A program made the translations under genes and the position numbers. The notes beneath the pieces were generated by a model. That model saw only the letters and a program-made list of their open reading frames with translations. It was not told where the DNA came from and searched no databases. 64,000 nucleotides of DNA from Bacillus sp. V5-8f (lineage in GTDB: Bacteria; Bacillota; Bacilli; Bacillales; DSM-1321): assembly GCF_002863565.1 (NCBI RefSeq), contig NZ_PGUW01000002.1:186001-250000 (forward strand), read 5' to 3'. Shown piece after piece: positions 41,784 to 49,660 of this stretch; position 1 is the stretch's first letter, and every line of letters begins with the position of its first letter.

Positions 41784-41918
41784 TAATTGGGAATAAAGAA
41801 AGATCTACGAGTACATGGAGAAAAATAAGAGAAAACATTGATTATTAGACGATTCGCTGATGATACAAGGCGGAGCTGTAATAAATGCAGCAGGAAGGAT
41901 AATATACCTAGAGCTGCC

Positions 41919-41963
41919 AAAAGAGGCCTGAAAATGGGTACCCTACCCTTTTCAGGTCTTTTA
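41919..41963 (+). terminator. Terminator before mug
   Basis: AAAAGAGGCCTGAAAATGGGTA pairs with TACCCTTTTCAGGTCTTTT around CCC, with a few wobble positions, followed by an A/T-rich stretch. It closes the rsbS-like/2TM unit. A 64-codon frame running through the hairpin is not considered a gene. Confidence 0.75.
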
Positions 41964-42015
41964 ATATTAGGTTACCTTTTCAAAAATTATAAAGGAGAAA
42001 GGGGAATCGGGCAGA

Positions 42016-42534
42016 ATGAACTCAATCAGTGACCACATAAGAACGAATATGGATATTTTGTTTTGCGGCTTTAATCCAAGCATACGTTCTGGTGAAACAG
42101 GACATCATTACGCTAATCCTAATAACAGATTTTGGAAAATTCTTAATGAAGCAGGGCTAACCGATAGGAAATACCGCCCAGAAGAGGATTATACATTAAT
42201 GGAGCTCGGATATGGCTTTACGAACATTGTATCAAGGTCCACCAAAGCTGCGGACGAAATCACAAAGGGAGAATACCGGGAAGGCAGAGTGGAATTAAAA
42301 AGAAAAATTGTCCATTACAAACCTAGAATCGTGTGTTTCGTTGGAAAAGGTGTGTACCAACAATATAGCGGCAAAAAATCTGTTCCGTGGGGACCCCAGG
42401 AGGATTCTGTCATACCGGGCACTATAGATTTTGTTGCTCCATCTTCCAGTGGGTTGGTAAGAATGAAAATAGAAGAAGTCATCGAAATATACCGCCAGCT
42501 GCCTGAGGTTCTTAAGAACCTTAAGGAAAAATAA
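42016..42534 (+). CDS. mug: Mismatch-specific (G:U/T) uracil DNA glycosylase Mug
   Basis: A 172-residue DNA repair glycosylase of the MUG/TDG family, removing uracil or thymine mispaired with G. The catalytic region I-L-F-C-G-F-N-P-S-I-R-S-G near residue 14-25 with its asparagine, H-H-Y-A-N-P-N-N-R-F-W near residue 30, and the C-terminal P-S-S-S-G-L near residue 145 define the family. ATG 42016 follows AAAGGAGAAAGGGG. It lies 109 bp before exoA, an AP endonuclease that acts next in base excision repair, on the same strand. Confidence 0.9.
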   Translation: MNSISDHIRTNMDILFCGFNPSIRSGETGHHYANPNNRFWKILNEAGLTDRKYRPEEDYTLMELGYGFTNIVSRSTKAADEITKGEYREGRVELKRKIVHYKPRIVCFVGKGVYQQYSGKKSVPWGPQEDSVIPGTIDFVAPSSSGLVRMKIEEVIEIYRQLPEVLKNLKEK

Positions 42535-42643
42535 CAAACCGACGGCTAAATACGAAGGTCCATTACTTTAACGAAATCTTTTATAAGTGTATAGTATTAT
42601 CAAAGCTTAATAGATTCACCAGCAAGGAGCAGATTATATTTTT

Positions 42644-43402
42644 ATGAAATTGGTATCTTGGAATGTTAATGGAATCCGTGCCTGTGTCGGCAAAGGATTT
42701 CTCGATTATTTTAACGAAATGGATGCAGATATCTTCTGCATACAGGAATCTAAATTGCAGGAAGGCCAAATCAATTTAGAGCTCCCGGGCTATCATCAAT
42801 ATTGGAATTACGCCAAACGAAAAGGCTATTCAGGAACAGCAATTTTCACTAAGAAAAAACCATTATCAGTAAGCTATGGCGTTGGTCCGTCTGATGAGGA
42901 AGAAGAAGGCAGGATCATCACCCTGGAATTTAAGAAATTCTACATGGTCACTGTGTATACACCGAATTCACAAAGGGATTTAGCTAGAATATTATACAGG
43001 CTTTCCTGGGAGGACCAGATCAGGGATTATCTTAGGGAGTTGGATGAACATAAGCCGGTAATCCTGTGCGGGGATTTAAATGTTGCACACAATGAAATAG
43101 ATTTAAAAAACCCAAAATCCAACCGCAAGAATTCTGGTTTCACCATGGAAGAACGAGGAAAAATGACTGAATTGCTTGGTTCGGGTTTTATCGATACTTT
43201 TAGGCATCTTTATCCTGATAAAGAAGGTGCTTATACATGGTGGTCCTACATGAACAAGGTGAGGGAAAGGAATATTGGGTGGCGGATCGATTACTTTATT
43301 ATATCATCGAGGTTGGCAGAATCCATACAGGCAGCCGAAATCCATTCACATGTGTTAGGAAGTGACCATTGTCCTGTAATGCTAGACATTGAGATGGATT
43401 AA
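42644..43402 (+). CDS. exoA: Exodeoxyribonuclease III / AP endonuclease ExoA
   Basis: A 252-residue metal-dependent nuclease that cuts DNA 5' of abasic sites. Conserved blocks: L-V-S-W-N-V-N-G-I-R-A near residue 3, I-F-C-I-Q-E-S-K (metal glutamate) near residue 33, Y-T-P-N-S near residue 104, L-C-G-D-L-N-V-A-H near residue 144, and the C-terminal L-G-S-D-H-C-P-V near residue 243 with the catalytic histidine. The length equals B. subtilis ExoA. The ATG follows AAGGAG about eighteen bases upstream, a rather long spacing. Together with mug it forms a base excision repair pair. Confidence 0.93.
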   Translation: MKLVSWNVNGIRACVGKGFLDYFNEMDADIFCIQESKLQEGQINLELPGYHQYWNYAKRKGYSGTAIFTKKKPLSVSYGVGPSDEEEEGRIITLEFKKFYMVTVYTPNSQRDLARILYRLSWEDQIRDYLRELDEHKPVILCGDLNVAHNEIDLKNPKSNRKNSGFTMEERGKMTELLGSGFIDTFRHLYPDKEGAYTWWSYMNKVRERNIGWRIDYFIISSRLAESIQAAEIHSHVLGSDHCPVMLDIEMD

Positions 43403-43512
43403 AGTTTTTAAAAAGAGGATATAAAGAATATTGGAACCAATATTTACGTGCGGGAATGGGAATAATTGAATGTGGCAGGAATTTATTTCTTTATATGAAC
43501 AAGGAGGGAACT

Positions 43513-43914
43513 ATGAAATCTTTCATTGTAAGTTTTCACCAGGAAGATAATGTGGATGCGATGCAGGTCCAAAAGATAAACCAGGAAGAATTCGAAAAGT
43601 CAACCAGCGGTGGAACACGCCGCTTATTCGAACTCGATACAAATGTTGGATTTTTCGTTTTTCTGGATGCGGAAGATGAGGATGGTGACATTTCTTATCT
43701 CGTGCTGCAATATGAAGGGGAAAATGAGGAACCAACCGGATGCTACTCATTTGAACTGAAGGACTTTTATGAATTCATGGCTCTTTTCTTGCAGGATGCT
43801 TATTTTTATGAGGAAAGTGAAGATGGTGACGAAGAGGAACAATATGGTCCACTGCACCACCTTGCCCATTTGTTATTTCACATCGTGGAAAATGGAGCAG
43901 ATCTTAACCCTTAA
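43513..43914 (+). CDS. Hypothetical acidic cytoplasmic protein
   Basis: A 133-residue protein rich in Asp and Glu (D-A-E-D-E-D-G-D near residue 58 and E-S-E-D-G-D-E-E-E near residue 105), with no signal or membrane segment. The start resembles small Bacillus proteins of unknown function (K-S-F-I-V-S-F-H-Q-E-D-N-V-D-A). ATG 43513 has a perfect AAGGAGG; an in-frame ATG at 43456 lacks one. A terminator follows within ten bases. I do not recognise the family and offer no function. Confidence 0.7.
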   Translation: MKSFIVSFHQEDNVDAMQVQKINQEEFEKSTSGGTRRLFELDTNVGFFVFLDAEDEDGDISYLVLQYEGENEEPTGCYSFELKDFYEFMALFLQDAYFYEESEDGDEEEQYGPLHHLAHLLFHIVENGADLNP

Positions 43915-43921
43915 TGAAACC

Positions 43922-43953
43922 GAAAGTGCCTCTTTTACTTGAGGCACTTTTTT
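43922..43953 (+). terminator. Terminator after the acidic protein gene
   Basis: AAAGTGCCTC and GAGGCACTTT form a perfect ten-base stem around TTTTACTT, followed by TTT. Confidence 0.92.
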
Positions 43954-43970
43954 AAATTTTACGAATATTG

Positions 43971-43999
43971 TTGACAAATAGATTAATCTTTTGTATTCT
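43971..43999 (+). promoter_or_regulatory. Sigma-A promoter of the CoA-transferase/acyl-CoA dehydrogenase unit
   Basis: A perfect TTGACA at 43971, a 17-bp spacer and TATTCT at 43994. It is followed by about 175 bases of structured leader before the gene. Confidence 0.7.
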
Positions 44000-44007
44000 G
44001 TCATTAA

Positions 44008-44160
44008 TTCACTCCTAGAAAGTAAACCGCTTTCATGACCAGTGAATTTTATCAAAATTTTTATATGAATGTAAACTGAGAAATCTATTTGACTTCGCCA
44101 GCCCGAAGCAGCGTAATAGATTAAAGCCAGTTGTATCTTTTTGATATGGCTGGCTTTTTT
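44008..44160 (+). promoter_or_regulatory. Structured mRNA leader ending in an intrinsic terminator
   Basis: Three stems can be read. Stem 1: TTCACT (44008) with AGTGAA (44041), enclosing GAAAG/CTTTC. Stem 2: AATCTATT (44082) with AATAGATT (44115), enclosing CTTCG/CGAAG. Stem 3: a 12-bp terminator stem (44126-44154) followed by TTTTTT. The loop of stem 2, GCCAGCC (44097-44103), is exactly complementary to GGCTGGC (44148-44154), the right arm of the terminator. That gives an alternative pairing that would disrupt termination. The shape is that of an attenuator or riboswitch. No known class is recognised. Confidence 0.55.
44022..44035 (+). promoter_or_regulatory. Possible catabolite-response element in the leader
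   Basis: GTAAACCGCTTTCA matches the cre pattern at 12 of 14 positions, missing the first TG. It lies about 20 bases after the predicted transcription start. It overlaps hairpin 1 of the leader, so only one of the two readings may be functional. Confidence 0.35.
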
Positions 44161-44174
44161 GTTCTTTAAAGGAG

Positions 44175-45368
44175 GTGTTGGCTATTGGCGCCTTAAAAGG
44201 ATTGCGCGTATTGGACTTAACGCGGGTTTTGGCTGGTCCGTACTGCACGATGATTTTAGGTGACATGGGAGCTGATGTTTTAAAAGTGGAAGCTCCTGGC
44301 GGAAGTGATGATACACGAGAATGGGGACCACCTTACGCAGAAAATGTAAGTGCTTACTATCTTAGTGCGAATCGCAACAAAAGGGCCATGACACTGAATT
44401 TAAAGTCGGAGCCCGGAAAGGAAATCATCAAAAAGCTGATTGCTGAATCAGATGTTGTGATTGAGAACTTCAAGACAGGTACTTTGGAGAAATTAGGCTT
44501 AGGTTATGAGGATCTAAGGAAGGTCAATCCAGGTATCGTTTACTGTTCGATCACAGGCTTTGGCCAGACTGGACCCTATAAGGACCTTCCTGGATATGAT
44601 TTCATTATTCAGGCAATGTCAGGCTTAATGAGCATAACCGGAGAAAAACAATCCGGGCCCATGAAAGTGGGAGTTGCCATCTCTGACGTAATTACCGGTT
44701 TATATGCGGCGGTTGGAATACTAGCTGCCTTAAATGAGAGGCAAACATCCGGTGTGGGGCAGAGCATTGATATTTCTCTCTTCGATTCTCAGCTAAGCGC
44801 TTTGGTGAATGTAGCGAGCAATTTTCTAGTGTCGGAATTAATTCCTGAACCTCTGGGGAATGAACACCCTAATATTGTACCCTATCAAACTTTCCAAGCC
44901 AGTGATAGGCAGCTGGCAATCGCTGTCGGAAACGACCGCCAATTCAAAAATCTCTGCCTTGTGCTAGGCAAAGAACAGCTAGCAAGTGACGAAAGGTTTG
45001 CCACTAACTCACAGAGAGTAAAAAATAAGGAGCTATTAATCAACATACTCTCCGATGCAATAAAAGAAAAACCGGCAGTCGAATGGGTTGGACTTTTGAA
45101 TGATCAAGGTATTCCATGCGGCCCAATCAATAATTTAAAACAAGTCTTTCAGGATCCACAGATCAAGGAAAGAAATCTTGTATGGAACTGTAAGCATCCA
45201 ACTGCAGGAGATGTAAGTTTGGTTGGCAGCCCATTAAAGTTTTCCAGAACACCTACAGAACTAAGCAAGCATCCGCCAACTGCCGGTGAACATACAGTGG
45301 ATATTCTAAGGGAATTGGACTACAGCGAAGAACAAATCAACGAATACAAAAAAGCGAAAATAATTTAA
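44175..45368 (+). CDS. CaiB/BaiF (family III) CoA transferase
   Basis: A protein of about 395 residues that moves CoA between acyl-CoA and free acid. Family blocks: G-L-R-V-L-D-L-T-R-V-L-A-G-P near residue 9, G-A-D-V-L-K-V-E near residue 35, the catalytic aspartate in L-P-G-Y-D-F-I-I-Q near residue 139, and D-I-S-L-F-D-S-Q near residue 200. AAAGGAGGT lies at 44168-44176. The in-frame GTG (44175) and TTG (44178) overlap or nearly touch it. The conserved N-terminus fits an ATT codon at 44184, eight bases after GGAGG. The start is therefore uncertain. It lies 13 bp before an acyl-CoA dehydrogenase. Confidence 0.9.
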   Translation: MLAIGALKGLRVLDLTRVLAGPYCTMILGDMGADVLKVEAPGGSDDTREWGPPYAENVSAYYLSANRNKRAMTLNLKSEPGKEIIKKLIAESDVVIENFKTGTLEKLGLGYEDLRKVNPGIVYCSITGFGQTGPYKDLPGYDFIIQAMSGLMSITGEKQSGPMKVGVAISDVITGLYAAVGILAALNERQTSGVGQSIDISLFDSQLSALVNVASNFLVSELIPEPLGNEHPNIVPYQTFQASDRQLAIAVGNDRQFKNLCLVLGKEQLASDERFATNSQRVKNKELLINILSDAIKEKPAVEWVGLLNDQGIPCGPINNLKQVFQDPQIKERNLVWNCKHPTAGDVSLVGSPLKFSRTPTELSKHPPTAGEHTVDILRELDYSEEQINEYKKAKII

Positions 45369-45381
45369 GGAGGAAAAACTC

Positions 45382-46590
45382 ATGGATTTTCATTTATCTG
45401 AAGAACAAGAAATGGTGCGCAAGGTTGTCAGGAGCTTCGTCGATAAGGAAATTATGCCATACATAGCCGAATGGGACAGAAAGGGCCACTTTGAATCTAA
45501 CATTATGAAACGGCTGGCTGAACTGGACTTAATGGGTGTTTGTATTCCTGAAGAGTATGGCGGAAGCGGGATGGACTATAATACACTGGCTATCGTTTGT
45601 GAAGAGCTGGAGCGCGGGGACACAGCATTCCGGACAGCGGTTTCCGTACATACCGGCTTGAATAGCATGACTTTACTACAATGGGGGAACGAAGAACAGA
45701 AGCAAAAGTATTTAGTTCCACAGGCAAAAGGTGTAAAAATCGGAGCCTTCGGGCTGACTGAGCCTAATGCCGGGTCGGATGTGGCTGCCTTAAAAACGAC
45801 TGCCGTACGGGATGGGGACGATTACATCATTAACGGTCAAAAAACATGGATTTCTCTTTGCGATGCTGCCGACCATTTCATCGTTTTTGCTTACACTGAT
45901 ACAAGCTTAAAGCATAAAGGCATTTCTGCATTTATCGTTGAACGTACGATGCCAGGCTTCTCCTCAAAAGCAATCAAAGGAAAGCTTGGTATCCGTGCAG
46001 GAAATACAGGCGAATTATTTTTTGACAATGTAAGAGTTCCAAAAGAAAATCTTTTGGGTGAAGAGGGAGAAGGCTTCAAAATCGCAATGTCCGCGCTGGA
46101 TAATGGCCGGTTCACTGTTGCAGCAGGTGCTTGCGGCCAAATCATGGCTTGCTTGGAAGCAAGCGTAAAGTATTGCCATGAGCGCAGCACCTTCGGAAAA
46201 GAAATCGGTAAACATCAGCTAGTTCAGCAAATGATTGCCAAAATGGAGGCAGGTCTACAAATTTCCAGGCTCCTTGTTTTTAAAGCTGGCTGCCTGAAAA
46301 ATGAGGGTAAACGTAATTCACGGGAAACATCACTTGCAAAATGGCAAGCCTGTGATTATGCCAATGAAGCAGCAAACGATGCTGTTCAAATCCATGGTGC
46401 ATATGGCTACTCTGATGAGTACCCGGTAGAAAGATACCTTCGTAACTCAAAAGCGCCTGTAATTTATGAGGGCACAAGGGAAATCCACACAGTCATGCAA
46501 GCTGAATATGTGCTTGGCTACCGGGAAGATAAGCCATTGAATAAAAACCTACCGGCCTGGAATGAAAAGGTATCGACTGCGAATAGATAA
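45382..46590 (+). CDS. Acyl-CoA dehydrogenase (FAD)
   Basis: A 402-residue flavoprotein that introduces a trans-2 double bond into an acyl-CoA. The N-terminal helical domain, the beta-domain signature F-G-L-T-E-P-N-A-G-S-D near residue 128, the W-I-S-L motif near residue 156, and the C-terminal Q-I-H-G-A-Y-G-Y near residue 338 are present. The catalytic glutamate is retained in V-I-Y-E-G-T near residue 361. ATG 45382 follows AAGGAGGAAAAAC. It is co-transcribed with the CoA transferase, which suggests one acid activated by CoA transfer and then dehydrogenated. Glutarate- and short-chain-type dehydrogenases share this pairing, but the substrate is not decided here. Confidence 0.92.
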   Translation: MDFHLSEEQEMVRKVVRSFVDKEIMPYIAEWDRKGHFESNIMKRLAELDLMGVCIPEEYGGSGMDYNTLAIVCEELERGDTAFRTAVSVHTGLNSMTLLQWGNEEQKQKYLVPQAKGVKIGAFGLTEPNAGSDVAALKTTAVRDGDDYIINGQKTWISLCDAADHFIVFAYTDTSLKHKGISAFIVERTMPGFSSKAIKGKLGIRAGNTGELFFDNVRVPKENLLGEEGEGFKIAMSALDNGRFTVAAGACGQIMACLEASVKYCHERSTFGKEIGKHQLVQQMIAKMEAGLQISRLLVFKAGCLKNEGKRNSRETSLAKWQACDYANEAANDAVQIHGAYGYSDEYPVERYLRNSKAPVIYEGTREIHTVMQAEYVLGYREDKPLNKNLPAWNEKVSTANR

Positions 46591-46605
46591 TTGATTATTT
46601 AGAAA

Positions 46606-46646
46606 ACTCCATATACTATTAAAGAAAAGAATCTAGTATATGGGGG
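46606..46646 (+). promoter_or_regulatory. Stem-loop covering the DUF3870 ribosome binding site
   Basis: CTCCATATACTA and TAGTATATGGGG form a 12- to 13-bp stem with a 15-base loop. The right arm contains the G-run that serves as ribosome site for GTG 46654. The fold may hide the site, act as a weak terminator (TTTTC follows), or both. Confidence 0.5.
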
Positions 46647-46653
46647 ATTTTCT

Positions 46654-46977
46654 GTGCCAAATAACACTTTATTCATCGCTGGACATGCCAGGCTCCCACA
46701 GGGAATGGCAGCAAAAAGTGTCTTTGAATCGTTGACAATCACTGTTGAGGTGGATTGCAAATATGGAGTGATACTTGAAGCTTCCTGCACTCTTGCAACC
46801 GAGCATGGGCGGAATTTTGTCCGCAGCCTTCTTAGGGGACACAGCTTGCGTGATGGAATCGAGGCTCCAATGCAGCTCGTTCAGACCCATTATCGGGGCA
46901 AGGCAACAAATGCATTAATTGCAGCACTTAAAGATTTATACGCCCAGTTCGAATTGACAAAAGGATTGGTGAAGTAG
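46654..46977 (+). CDS. DUF3870 domain protein
   Basis: A 107-residue protein of the DUF3870 family, found near acyl-CoA and CoA-transferase genes in Firmicutes. The N-terminus T-L-F-I-A-G-H-A-R-L-P and the central C-K-Y-G-V-I-L-E-A-S-C-T-L-A near residue 45 are visible. The start is GTG 46654, with GGGGGA eight bases upstream, embedded in a hairpin. It lies 63 bp after the acyl-CoA dehydrogenase on the same strand. Function unknown. Confidence 0.82.
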   Translation: MPNNTLFIAGHARLPQGMAAKSVFESLTITVEVDCKYGVILEASCTLATEHGRNFVRSLLRGHSLRDGIEAPMQLVQTHYRGKATNALIAALKDLYAQFELTKGLVK

Positions 46978-47102
46978 CCAGCTCAGCGGTTGTACTTCAA
47001 GACAATAGTCCACTGTACACCGCTGGATTGGTCAATAAAAAATATATATAAAGTAAAAAAAACTTGTTTTTTCCGAACATTCTAAATAAACTAGTATTGT
47101 AC

Positions 47103-47120
47103 ATACTAACTGGTTGGTAT
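47103..47120 (+). promoter_or_regulatory. TetR-type operator, site 2 of 3, over the promoter of the second acyl-CoA operon
   Basis: ATACTAACTGGTTGGTAT overlaps a TATAAT -10 element (47118-47123) and so would block RNA polymerase when bound. See sites at 19818 and 61402 for the shared consensus. Confidence 0.65.
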
Positions 47121-47179
47121 AATGACAGAAACAAGAAATACCTACATTTTTTAACAAATTAAGGGATGGAGTTGAGTGT

Positions 47180-48355
47180 ATGTATTTACGCCTTACAGAT
47201 GAACAAAAAATGGTTCAAAAAACGATCAGAAGATTCGTAGAAAAAGAGTTAATGCCACTTGAAAACGATGTTTTGAGAAATGAGAGAGAAGGAAAACCAA
47301 GCCTTCCGCCAGGAAAATTAAAGGAACTCCAATTAAAAGCCAAGGAAGCTGGCTTCTGGGGCATCAATACACCTGAGGAATACGGCGGGGCAAACCTTGG
47401 ACAGATGATGCTGGCACTTGTATACATGGAGGTTTCAAAAACATTCGTTCCTTTCCAATTTGGGGGATCTGCTGATAACATCCTCTATTATGCAAATGAA
47501 GACCAAAAGAAAAAATATCTGATCCCTACTATTAACGGGGAAAAGAAATCCTGCTTTGCGATGACAGAACCAGGGGCAGGCTCCGATACAAGAAATATCA
47601 AAATGACGGCAGTAAAAGATGGCAATGAGTGGGTATTGAATGGGGAAAAGACGTTTATTACCGGCGGAAACGAAGCTGATTTCGTTATGGTTATCGCTAT
47701 TACCGACAAAGAACAGCATCAGGCTACAGGCCGTGACGGGGTAACATGCTTTATTGTCGACAGGGATATGGGCTGGAGATCAGAATATATTGACACGATG
47801 GGTGAATGGGGACCTGCAGGGCTGGTATTCGAAAACGTCCGCGTGCCGGAAGAAAACATTTTGGGTGAGGTAAATAAGGGCTATCAGCTCGGGCTCGAGT
47901 GGATCGGCTTTGCCAGATGGATTGTGGGTGCGCGTGCTATCGGTTCGGCTGAGCGCCTTCTGCAAATGGCCATTGATTATGCGAAAGAACGCGTGACTTT
48001 CGGCAAGCCAATCGCAGAAAGACAAGCCATCCAGTGGCAAATCGCTGATTCCGCTGTTGAAATCGAAGCGGCGCGCTGGTTAGTTCTCAATGCTGCATTT
48101 GCCCTAGACAATGGCGAAGATAACCGTCATTTAGCATCGATTGCAAAGCTGTATGGAGCTAACATGGGTAATAATGTAGTAGACCGAGTAATGCAAATCC
48201 ATGGTGGAATGGGCTATACAAGAGAGCTGCCGATCGAACGCTGGTACCGGGAAGCAAGACTTTGGAGAATTTATGACGGTACAGATGAAATCCAAAGAAT
48301 GATCATCGCAAGAAACCTGATCAAAGGACATGTTAAAGTAGGCCAAATTGGTTGA
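47180..48355 (+). CDS. Acyl-CoA dehydrogenase family protein with Asp at the catalytic-base position
   Basis: A 391-residue flavoprotein. Visible are F-A-M-T-E-P-G-A-G-S-D near residue 129, the W-V-L-N-G-E-K-T-F-I-T block near residue 151, and the C-terminal Q-I-H-G-G-M-G-Y near residue 336. The motif that normally reads Y-E-G-T is R-I-Y-D-G-T-D-E-I-Q here, placing aspartate where medium-chain enzymes use glutamate. This occurs in the ACAD10/11-like branch, so activity or substrate may differ. ATG 47180 follows AGGGATGGAG. It heads an operon with an SDR and two MaoC-fold genes, under the TetR-type operator. Confidence 0.9.
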   Translation: MYLRLTDEQKMVQKTIRRFVEKELMPLENDVLRNEREGKPSLPPGKLKELQLKAKEAGFWGINTPEEYGGANLGQMMLALVYMEVSKTFVPFQFGGSADNILYYANEDQKKKYLIPTINGEKKSCFAMTEPGAGSDTRNIKMTAVKDGNEWVLNGEKTFITGGNEADFVMVIAITDKEQHQATGRDGVTCFIVDRDMGWRSEYIDTMGEWGPAGLVFENVRVPEENILGEVNKGYQLGLEWIGFARWIVGARAIGSAERLLQMAIDYAKERVTFGKPIAERQAIQWQIADSAVEIEAARWLVLNAAFALDNGEDNRHLASIAKLYGANMGNNVVDRVMQIHGGMGYTRELPIERWYREARLWRIYDGTDEIQRMIIARNLIKGHVKVGQIG

Positions 48356-48422
48356 TAACCTATTTGACAGTTAAAAGATCACTACCTAGTAAACTATAAA
48401 AAATTGTTGGGAGGAAATCACA

Positions 48423-49187
48423 ATGGCTGGACGTTTTGATGGCAGAGTTGCTTTTGTAACAGGAGGAAGCCGGGGAATCGGGAAAGGAATCGTGGAATAC
48501 TTCGCACAAGAGGGAGCGAAGGTGGCTTTCATCGATATGAATGAAGAAGCACTAGCTCAAACAACAAGCGAGCTAAAAGAAAAAGGATATGAAGTATATT
48601 CAAAGGTAGCTAGTGTAACGGAAGCCGATCAGGTTGAAGCAGCGATCAAGGAAGCATATGAAACATTCGGTTCAGTGGATATCCTAGTAAACAATGCCGG
48701 TGTTATCCGTGACAATCTATTGTTCAAAATGACGGATTCAGACTGGCAGATGGTTATGGATGTTCATTTAAAAGGTTCATTTAATGCAGCACGCGCTGCC
48801 CAAAAATACATGGTAGAGAAAAAGTACGGCCGGATTATCAACATTTCTTCTACATCAGCACTAGGCAATAGAGGCCAGGCAAACTATGCAACCGCCAAAG
48901 CAGGCCTTCAAGGGTTTACCAAGACTCTGGCTATTGAGCTTGGAAGATATGGAATTACTGCAAATGCAGTTGCTCCCGGCTTTATTGAAACAGACATGAC
49001 GAAAGAAACAGCTGCAAGAATCGGAATTTCTTTCGATGATTTAATTAATGCAAGCGTAAGCAATATTCCAGTTGGCCGCAGCGGGAAGCCTGCCGATATC
49101 GCGAATGCCGTAGCCTTTTTCGCTGATGAAAAGTCCTCTTTCGTTAACGGCCAGGTCATCTATGTAGCTGGCGGACCAAAAGCTTAA
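48423..49187 (+). CDS. Short-chain dehydrogenase/reductase (3-hydroxyacyl type)
   Basis: A 254-residue classical SDR. The cofactor motif T-G-G-S-R-G-I-G lies near residue 14, N-N-A-G near residue 90, and the catalytic S (I-N-I-S-S-T near 142) with Y-x-x-x-K (N-Y-A-T-A-K near 160). The aspartate at the end of beta-2 (A-F-I-D-M-N) points to NAD(H). It is FabG-like and here is likely a 3-hydroxyacyl-CoA dehydrogenase, because the neighbours are acyl-CoA dehydrogenase and hydratase genes. ATG 48423 follows GGGAGGAAATCAC. It lies 67 bp after the dehydrogenase and 23 bp before the hydratase pair. Confidence 0.9.
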   Translation: MAGRFDGRVAFVTGGSRGIGKGIVEYFAQEGAKVAFIDMNEEALAQTTSELKEKGYEVYSKVASVTEADQVEAAIKEAYETFGSVDILVNNAGVIRDNLLFKMTDSDWQMVMDVHLKGSFNAARAAQKYMVEKKYGRIINISSTSALGNRGQANYATAKAGLQGFTKTLAIELGRYGITANAVAPGFIETDMTKETAARIGISFDDLINASVSNIPVGRSGKPADIANAVAFFADEKSSFVNGQVIYVAGGPKA

Positions 49188-49210
49188 TAGATAAAGAGAG
49201 GTGGAATACT

Positions 49211-49660
49211 ATGTTTACTGATGCAATTGGAAAGAAGTCAAACAAAGTAAAAAATACCGTCGAAAGAGGCGCAGTGCGAAAGTTTGCAGAATCGATCGGC
49301 GACATGCATCCCATTTATCTTGATGAGGAGACAGGAGAAAAATCAAGATACAAACGGAATATCGCACCTCCCACTTTCCCGCGGGTTTTTGATTACGGGG
49401 TGATTGATGGCTTAAAATTGCCTAATAAGGGGCTAATACACGGAGAACAGAACTATCACTACGAAAGACCTCTATTTGTAGGTGAAGAGATCTATTGTTA
49501 TGCAACTGTCAAGGATTACTATGAAAAACAAGGAAGTAACGGCAGCATGGGATTTTTAGTGTTAGAAAATAACGGTGTAGACCTGGCTGGAAATACCATT
49601 TTCACTTCAACCTCTGCCGTAATCATAACTGAAGCTGTCAGGAAGGGGCTGAAGGTATGA
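49211..49660 (+). CDS. MaoC-like/FAS1-type dehydratase subunit (hotdog fold, N-terminal type)
   Basis: A 149-residue hotdog protein of the FAS1-like dehydratase (MaoC_dehydrat_N) type. The N-terminal blocks V-E-R-G-A-V-R-K-F-A-E-S-I-G-D and P-I-Y-L-D and A-P-P-T-F-P-R-V-F are typical. The canonical D-x-x-P-x-H catalytic pair is not seen in order here. Such proteins usually form a heterodimer with a catalytic MaoC partner. ATG 49211 follows AAGAGAGGTGG. It overlaps the next gene by four bases (ATGA), which indicates tight coupling with that partner. Confidence 0.87.
   Translation: MFTDAIGKKSNKVKNTVERGAVRKFAESIGDMHPIYLDEETGEKSRYKRNIAPPTFPRVFDYGVIDGLKLPNKGLIHGEQNYHYERPLFVGEEIYCYATVKDYYEKQGSNGSMGFLVLENNGVDLAGNTIFTSTSAVIITEAVRKGLKV

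Noticed and set aside
41838-42032. 64-codon plus-strand frame with Cys-x-x-Cys
   Set aside because: Starts at a TTG without ribosome site and runs through a strong terminator hairpin into mug.
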